Assembly: GCA_037074705.1 (NCBI GenBank)
Contig: CM073596.1
Coordinates: 10,248,001 to 10,312,000, forward strand
Source of the DNA: Zhengitettix transpicula
Taxonomy: Eukaryota > Arthropoda > Insecta > Orthoptera > Tetrigidae
Reading direction: 5' to 3'
Length of the DNA: 64,000 nt
Below are positions 58,168 to 64,000 of the stretch, one piece after another. The notes under the pieces are model-generated. The model had not been told where the DNA came from. It did not search any database and saw nothing but the letters and a program-made list of their open reading frames with translations. The position numbers were made by a program, and so were the translations under genes. Every line of letters begins with the position of its first letter. Positions within the stretch are counted from its first letter, which is position 1.

Positions 58168-58672
58168 TGTAGTAATTGGTAATTAAGACATTGTTCTATT
58201 TGAAAAATTGAATTGTAGAGGACTCATTATTAGTGGATATAGAGCGGACGCCGCAACAAACCGGCAAGGCAAAGAAAACATTGTTGAGGAGTCGAGAAGG
58301 TTCTGCGCGCTCAAAAACTTGCGAGACGAAAGAACAGTCAGGAAATGTGCAGTCGGGCAGTAAGCAGCAAGGAGAAAAGACCAAACTTCCAAGTCATGAA
58401 AATTTGAACAGTACAGTCGGGCAGCAGACAGCGAATAGACCAGACGAAAAGTTTTACAGTCGGCAGTCAGAACGAAAGAATGTGGTCCAGTCACAAACAT
58501 GCTTTCAAATATTAAAAAGTAAAGCAATACTCAGTCGGTAGAGCATGAGATCCCAAATATTTTGTGTATTTTACACTTGTTTTAAAATTGACAATAAATT
58601 TTGTTTGTTCTTTAAAGTTATTAGTGTATTTCATTTAAGCCACATTCATATATTTTATAATTAATTATTACA
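58168..58672 (+). mobile_element. Short LTR-like unit containing a tRNA-Lys-like 21-mer
   Basis: TG...CA ends (TGTAGTAATTGGTAATTAAG ... AATTAATTATTACA), 505 bp, with (TA)n at the left. A 102-codon ATG frame (58233-58541) rich in Lys/Gln/Ser/Glu lies inside, without recognised domain. At 58530-58550 is CTCAGTCGGTAGAGCATGAG plus A, identical to the D-arm and anticodon-stem start of metazoan tRNA-Lys as I remember it. The rest of a tRNA is absent, so no tRNA gene is called. Confidence 0.5.
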
Positions 58673-58717
58673 ATATAAATATTTATTTATTTATTTATTT
58701 TCATATAATTAGATAGT

Positions 58718-59322
58718 AGCAAGGGTTGAGAACTTGGCAAGTTGGAATTTGACCAGTCGCCGCCGTGCCGGATAGATAATCCCCTCGGTCTGGACTTAAT
58801 CACATACGGTGTTGACCCTCGGAAGTTACCTGGACTGTCACACCGTTGGAAACGTCTCTGCAAAAATCTCCTTAATTGAATTAACACGGGACTGCCTGAA
58901 CCAATCACATTTCTTAGTTCAGGAAAGATCGATCGAAAATTGGTCGAGAACATCGATTTTTTACATCCAGCGAAGGGGCTGTAAAGCAAGTGTAGGGAGA
59001 CTCCTCGACGAATCGTCGCTAGGGACGGACGTACAGCCCCAAACTTGCATCATCCAGAGGACTCTGAGAGATCGAGGGTGCCACATGATCACGGCAAGAG
59101 ATCAACGCGAGGTAACTGCCAAGTGTCTCAATCCTTGACGCGACTGGGGAAATTACCGTATACCATGGTTTAACTTGGGAATAAGGGATAAGATTGTTTT
59201 GCCCGGCTAACTGAACACACATAATTTGTATTTATTTTATTTTTCTCATGTTCAGTTAAATGATTATTAAATTCTGTAATATATCCCTTTACTTCATCAT
59301 TTAATAAACCTACCACTACAAG
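58718..59322 (+). repeat. Family 3 dispersed repeat, plus copy
   Basis: Inverted match to 32745-33334 along its length: AGCAAGGGTTGAGAACTTGG at the start, 'cgccgtgccggata', 'ggttgaccctcggaagttac'-type strings, 'accatggtttaacttgggaa', ending 'taaacctaccactaca'. Ends are neither inverted repeats nor poly(A), so the class is unknown. Confidence 0.65.
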
Positions 59323-60000
59323 GTTTAGATTTATTGAATCCATTAGTACTCAATGAGAACAAATAAATCGTAACTACGAATACAATAAAAAAACAAAATT
59401 TAAATTCAGGAAAGTGCTAGGGGACTAAATAATAGATTATATTTATTTGTTTTTAGAGAGGAGATTGGGATAAATCCGAGCATAACTACATAAATTTTAT
59501 AAATTAATTAAGGTTTAAAACATAGCATATTTAATAAAACGGAAAGAACAGGTTTTCTCTAAAATTAAGCACAGCACAAGTAAATACAACGTGCAAAGGA
59601 GTTTAAAGTTGAAGTTTAATAGAAATGTATTGAACTGAAGGATGTCAAGGAGACTGTAACAAGACTAACTTTATCCAGCTGGAGAAAATTCGCTCTCCCT
59701 AGCGTCTAGGCGCCTGCACGTGTAGTAAGGAACCAATCAAAGGGTTCAGATTCACTCAAGTGGCCGCTGGGGAGGGGAGTTTTCCAAACTTGTCACCACT
59801 GGTGCACGACAACCCGAAATGGGCTTAAAACTGTCAGCCTGTGCGGTTACCAGAGAATATCTCCTGATTACCCCATGCCCGTTCCTGTCTGTGTGGCTTC
59901 CCATCTACTACACGGTTACATTATCCAAGAATAAAATAAGAAGATTATAGAAAGAGTAACATAACTATTAAGTGAGCCGAAAACACTACCCGCACCCTAA
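59323..60000. other. Unique stretch, no gene supported
   Basis: 59680-59920 is less AT-rich; no ORF or repeat recognised. Confidence 0.4.
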
Positions 60001-60536
60001 GACCCATTACACACTCGGCGTTTTTTTATCGCGAAGATAAAATTTCATGCAGTACGATACTGATTTCTACACGCTGTTGAAGAGTTGAGGCAGGATGGCG
60101 CGAAAATGTTCAGGATTTTATCACATAACACAGATCTTTCTTTAATTAATGAAATAAGTATTTCATTATCTACAATGTCACACCATTTATTCATATTCGA
60201 AATATGAAAAAATGACACCAAAGATAGGATGGCAGAAAACAACCTTTCCATATAAAAATTCAAATCTAGAATGAAAATAACTCCAGCGGTCGAAAAACCG
60301 TCTTGTGTGCAGACATGCATTGGGTTACATATACGCTAGTAGTTGCAATTGGTGATAAATTTATCGCTGAGCTCTAGAGGCGTCGAGCGACTATTCAAGC
60401 TGTCTCCCGCGACAATTTTATCGCTGAGTGATTATTTACCGCCCAATGTGCAAGTTCTCGTTACCATCAATGAACTAGTGCGGTTACGGCGAGACGGATA
60501 AATTTTCGCTGAGAATCACCGTGTGTGTAACGTGCC
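60001..60536. mobile_element. PIF/Harbinger-like short element
   Basis: Ends GACCCATTACACACTCGGCG (left) and, inverted, GGCACGTTACACACACGG (right), with TAA on the left and TTA on the right. Interior 'acgctgttgaagagttgagg', 'caccaaagataggatgg' and 'gcattgggttacat' match 43395-43560 in the same order, so it is a relative of 43128-43764. Confidence 0.6.
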
Positions 60537-60540
60537 TTAG

Positions 60541-60938
60541 GCCGGGGTGTCATCATAATAATGAAATACTTATTTAATTAATTAAAGAAGGACCTGTATT
60601 ATGGTATAAAACCCTGAACATATTCCGCGTCATTCTGCCTCAACTCTTCAAACAGCGTGTGGGAAGCTCCAACCTCCACTCTACTTTAATTAATTGGATG
60701 AATCCAAATTAGTCGCTTTTTTTCTTCTCAGTTTCATTCGACGACGAAATAACAGTAATGCTAGAATCTGCTCCCCGTTCATTTCGAACTACACTGTTCA
60801 CAGCGCTCTCAATTGAGGATCTTACGACAGAAAATTTAGGTTCGCGATAATAATACCTTAGTTTGTAAGTCTCCAGATATCTTTAGTCACCGACGATAAT
60901 TTTACTTCTGCGATAAAAATCGCCGAGTTAGCAACGGC
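60541..60938. mobile_element. Inverted partial copy of the same Harbinger-like element
   Basis: Reverse complement of the other half of the family: 'cctcaactcttcaaacagcg', 'cgacgacgaaataacagtaa', 'catttcgaactacactgttc', ending 'cgataaaaatcgccgagtta' and GGC then TTA. 60100-60175 and 60555-60625 are inverted repeats of each other, so the two pieces form a large imperfect palindrome. Confidence 0.55.
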
Positions 60939-61560
60939 TTAAGAGTTAAAAAATACACCCGCTACCTTAAGAGATAAATATTTCCGTCTCCTCCCCAAAT
61001 ACTTGTGATTTCATTCATACTCATTAGGGGTCAAATTAGGTCGTTAAAAATAAACGAAGGAAAAAAAATTACTTTTGTGTTACAAATGTGTGTCAAATTG
61101 CTGCTAAATTATAACCGGTTTCGAAAAATTAGACACTATTGCACGTAATGTAGGATGGAATTAGGAATGTAGCGTATTACGGGTTATCCTCGTTGCTTGC
61201 CGTGGCGTAGCACATCACCTCACACTCGACCAGCGCAGTTTTTCCTGTTAATAATTTATAGGAGTGAAAACAGACAAAGAGTGAACCTCTCCGTGTGAGG
61301 GTTTGGACATTCGTCTTTATTTCAGTGGCGGCCAACTCGTTAGAGGAGAGAAGAGCAATCCCCCTGGGGGAACCTGCTCTTATATTACTGCTGCTGCATC
61401 TGATGGGAATTGCTTTCCCAATCTTTCCCCCTACAACGGCTGGAGGGCACAAGGGAACGGGCAGAAGATGGGGTGGAGTGTGAGGTCAAGAACCTTTCCC
61501 TCCGAAAGCAGAACTGTATATATAACAGTATACTAGCGCTCATCATTACAGTCACCTCGA
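60939..61560. other. Unique stretch, no gene supported
   Basis: Overlapping 60-91-codon ORFs on both strands at 61177-61536 show no recognised domain. Confidence 0.4.
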
Positions 61561-61769
61561 GTCCTATTCTTAGTTGTATAATGCGTGTGAAAATACGTAA
61601 CTTCGTTCTTCAACGTGATTTACTGGGCAGGGAAAGAAATAGTCGGGCTCTTCAGTCGTCAGACTGACACAGACCATAGAAGGATTTTTAAATTGTTGAA
61701 CTACAATCAGAGGCTGAATACGGAAATGAAATTGAAAACGGAAAGTTGCAGACACGCCGAGAAGTATCA

Positions 61770-61809
<40 letters not shown>

Positions 61810-62124
61810 GGCGGCTATTTGAGGCGAACGGTGAAAGATACGTTGTCGGTTCATCCTCATGAAGCCTTACAAGAAAACAAACAAGTCTTCAATCCTTTAC
61901 CAGCACTTAAGTATAGTACGATGCGGTTCTGTAGGCTGGATGTGAATCAAGTCCATTTCTCCGTTACACATTGTCCAGTTAAAATCATTCAAAGCGTGTC
62001 ACGGCTGAGTAGGAAATCAGGCTATTCTCGCCTCCACCCTATTTATACACCGGAGTCGTCAATAATGCGCAGTAACCGCGGCCGCGATCCCGCCTTGCGT
62101 GATGCGTCGGACTATTGTAACTGA
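61561..62124. other. Open stretch with (AAT)n microsatellite
   Basis: The + frame is open for 169 codons (61615-62124) but begins with GTG. It runs through (AAT)n at 61771-61808, giving an Asn run, and its first ATG is at 61726. A 96-codon minus frame overlaps. No domain or splice pair is seen. It may contain a real exon since open length is unusual here, but evidence is thin. Confidence 0.25.
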
Positions 62125-63489
62125 ATATTGACTGCTTTCACACTAAAAAAAAATGACAAGTTACGCCTCAGCGGACTATATAACGATGTCCGTAAAGGAT
62201 GTTAAGGTGAATTCATCTTGCCAATGTTAAAATAGTGATTTTAGGTACATTATTTTCGCGGAACTATAAACACCACTATTTTCAAAATTTTCAGATCTGC
62301 ATCACTGTAAAAGCATTATTAGATGTGGATACAAAACTTCTAAAACAGATCGTCAGTAATTGTAATTACAATAAATAATTTATTCTTCTTCCACAGTTGA
62401 AAATTTCAGTGTGTATCTTAACGGTTTCCGTGAAAACTGCACCTACTTTAACATTTTCAAAATAGTGAGGGCCTTCCGAGTGCCCTTAAGGTAACTTTCT
62501 GATTTTCATGTCCTAAGTTTTTCGTCTGTGTGTATATGTGGCTACATTTTTTTTACGGCCTCCTTGAAACGCCTCGAGTTTTCTGTGGCCCCGTTTTCTT
62601 TATTCTTTTCCAACGCCTTCTACCCTCACAAACGTATTTAATATCCGCTTTCCTTCGAATGTAGCCCTGCTTTATTTTTAATCGACGACGCCTTGAGTGA
62701 GTTTCGACGTGAGAGAACAATTAGTTTATTTTCCACACGACAGGAGAAGTTTTTTGATAAAATAAATATATATACAAACACAGAAAAAAAAACGTGGTAA
62801 AATTCCCGTATTTACCAATGGAAAGCTTGTAGCCTCGCCGCAAGCAGCAGCAGCAGAGGTCCTGGGCAAAGCTTAAATATTTATGGCCTGTGCTGGTGTC
62901 CTCATCCTCCTCCTACGCCACCTCCGGGTGCTGTTAAATTTTAAAACCCAGACGAGACGCCTAGAGAGAGACTAGTGCGACTACTAGAGCGAGGATGAAT
63001 AAACTCTAACCGCTTTTTTCACCCCTCCCCCAAGGCGTTCAGAAACGTCAAACCCAGGTGCGGCGTATATCTACGTTTCGTCTCTATCTCTGATAATCAC
63101 CACCCTTGGGCTCTTATAGCCATTTACAAACTCTAACATAAAAAATAGAAACTAAATGTTTCCTATAGAACAGATTCACATCTTGAAAGAAGAGACAAGA
63201 AGACGGAGTCTCGGCGAGTATCACGAACACTAGAAGAAAGGTATCGCTAATTTGCAGATTATTTTCTCAGATGTTGTAAACTGGGACGAGGGATACACAA
63301 AATATACATATTTTCCCCGAGCACGTTTTTCCAACATTAGTATCCACATTGAAGTTTGCCCAACAGGCACCGAAAGATGCGTTTTTACGAAATAAAGCAT
63401 AATGTTAATATTGTAAAACATTTAATAGGGTTGTAATTTTGCGGACCTGCTAAAACTTAAAGGTCTAAATAAGAGGGATGTAAAGGAAT
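62125..63489. other. Unique stretch, no gene supported
   Basis: 62820-63060 is less AT-rich with (CAG)n at about 62846 and 'tatttatggcctgtgctggt' (62879). No repeat family or coding exon is recognised. Possible intron or regulatory DNA of the locus to its right. Confidence 0.4.
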
Positions 63490-63513
63490 TTTTTTTCTAG
63501 CTAAGTCACTGAA

Positions 63514-63684
63514 ATGAACAGGCTGAGGAAGATCAAGGTCGGACGAAAATCCAGCGCCGTATCTTCTTCAGTGTCGAAGGATAAGAAAATCGATAACGCG
63601 GCGTTCTTGGTATCTAAGTACCTTCCAGAGACATGGAGAAAAAAAACCAGAAAGCGCTACGAAGTTAAATGTAGTTTAATATAA
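63514..63684 (+). CDS. Small basic ORF (56 residues), candidate gene part
   Basis: ATG at 63514, TAA at 63682-63684. An in-frame TAA lies just upstream and a good acceptor, tttttttctag, ends at 63500, so a 5' UTR intron followed by this start is plausible. The product is Lys/Arg/Ser-rich, beginning MNRLRKIKVGRKSSAVSSSV with WRKKTRKR near the end. No family recognised. It shares frame with the next ORF 42 bases downstream, separated by three stops. Splicing from within this ORF to an acceptor tacccag at 63707-63713 would be an alternative model. Confidence 0.3.
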   Translation: MNRLRKIKVGRKSSAVSSSVSKDKKIDNAAFLVSKYLPETWRKKTRKRYEVKCSLI

Positions 63685-63726
63685 AAAGAACAAGACTGAG
63701 TATAAAGTACCCAGGCTAACTGCAAG

Positions 63727-63927
63727 ATGGTCGTAGCAAGACTGAAACCGGCTCAGAAGTTGGACAGAAAAAACACTTTCGGGAGGCGGAGAACGAAACA
63801 AAGCTTCAGATCAGACCACGTGAACTATAAAGGGGCCCCTCTAAAACCGGTTCAAACAGAGTGTCGACCGAGGCAGAGACGTTACCCGGACCAACCAGTA
63901 TTCTGCGGTTATAGCGTCGCCAGTTGA
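63727..63927 (+). CDS. Small basic ORF (66 residues) followed by AATAAA, candidate gene part
   Basis: ATG context gcaagATGG is good. The product is Arg/Lys/Gln/Pro-rich (FGRRRTKQSFR, RPRQRRYPDQP) with a stop at 63925-63927 and AATAAA ~35 bases later. Its base composition is clearly less AT-rich than the flanks. No family recognised; chromatin-type or ribosome-associated basic proteins have such composition, but nothing specific supports either. Confidence 0.3.
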   Translation: MVVARLKPAQKLDRKNTFGRRRTKQSFRSDHVNYKGAPLKPVQTECRPRQRRYPDQPVFCGYSVAS

Positions 63928-63960
63928 AACCCACACACATCCTCTCTAGCCCGTTGTGAA

Positions 63961-63966
63961 ATAAAA
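63961..63966 (+). terminator. AATAAA polyadenylation signal candidate
   Basis: In 'gtgaaataaaattcctctca', followed by a GT-rich 'aagtgtgtgtggtaac', the usual arrangement of a cleavage site with a downstream GU-rich element. It supports the preceding ORF being the end of a transcript. Confidence 0.4.
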
Positions 63967-64000
63967 TTCCTCTCAAGTGTGTGTGGTAACCGAAGTAACA

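Noticed and set aside
61615..62124. 169-codon open frame
   Set aside because: Starts at GTG, contains an (AAT)n Asn run, has no domain and lacks convincing splice sites.

Overview
This window looks like a gene-poor, repeat-dense, AT-rich piece of an invertebrate nuclear genome, most likely an arthropod and probably an insect. The evidence is eukaryotic splice sites, (TA)n, (AAT)n and (ACT)n microsatellites, a decayed mariner (DD34D) transposase, a P-element-like THAP transposon, LTR retrotransposon remnants with lysine-tRNA-type primer sites, and many short inverted-repeat elements. I see no rRNA, intact tRNA, CRISPR or operon-like organisation. Species cannot be named from the sequence.

The only gene I can support well is on the + strand at 39278-42930. 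It has three exons (39278-39507, 41034-41429, 42564-42930) whose splice phases join into 330 codons. Its C-terminal third resembles the c-Myc-binding protein (MYCBP) family. Its first intron is filled by about eight copies of a ~180 bp tandem repeat, and exons 1 and 2 are flanked by two inverted copies of another dispersed repeat. A second, weaker candidate locus is at the right edge (63490-63966): two small basic ORFs followed by AATAAA.

The rest is mobile or repetitive DNA. I use local names. Family 1 (1-425, 17995-18960, 20275-24745, 25090-26490, minus-strand pieces at 30215-30327/32609-32744, 52505-53160 and 53690-54015) has a head motif like GGGTGCCCGGCGTTGCCCG and a CATACAAACATAC tail. 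One copy carries a higher-order tandem array (three ~300 bp monomers, 884 bp period), and two copies carry arrays with a 281 bp period. Family 2 (10661-12760, 35765-37290, 49745-50875, 57630-58135) shares the head motif; two copies form a ~1.7 kb inverted pair 23 kb apart. LTR-type units (1295-2215, 3505-4388, 12921-14058, 16258-17286, 26492-27366, 37295-38100, 44570-45425, 45443-46358, 46359-47234, 47253-47911, 50972-52041, 58168-58672) begin TG, end CA, mostly abut (TA)n, and several are followed by a TGGCGC-type primer site. DNA elements include the P-like transposon (30328-32608), mariner (about 55650-56740), a 950 bp element with ~85 bp terminal repeats (27367-28318), PIF/Harbinger-like short elements (43128-43764, 60001-60938) and several ~220 bp short palindromic elements.

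The most unusual observations are: the spliced MYCBP-like fusion gene with a satellite-like intron; a strong excess of the palindrome TGACGTCA (14 exact copies) including one site just inside each end of the P-like transposon; recurrent LTR plus primer-site plus short-stub units in TA repeats; a tRNA-Lys-identical 21-mer inside an LTR-like unit; and the near-identical 884 bp array. I did not find a convincing undescribed enzymatic system.
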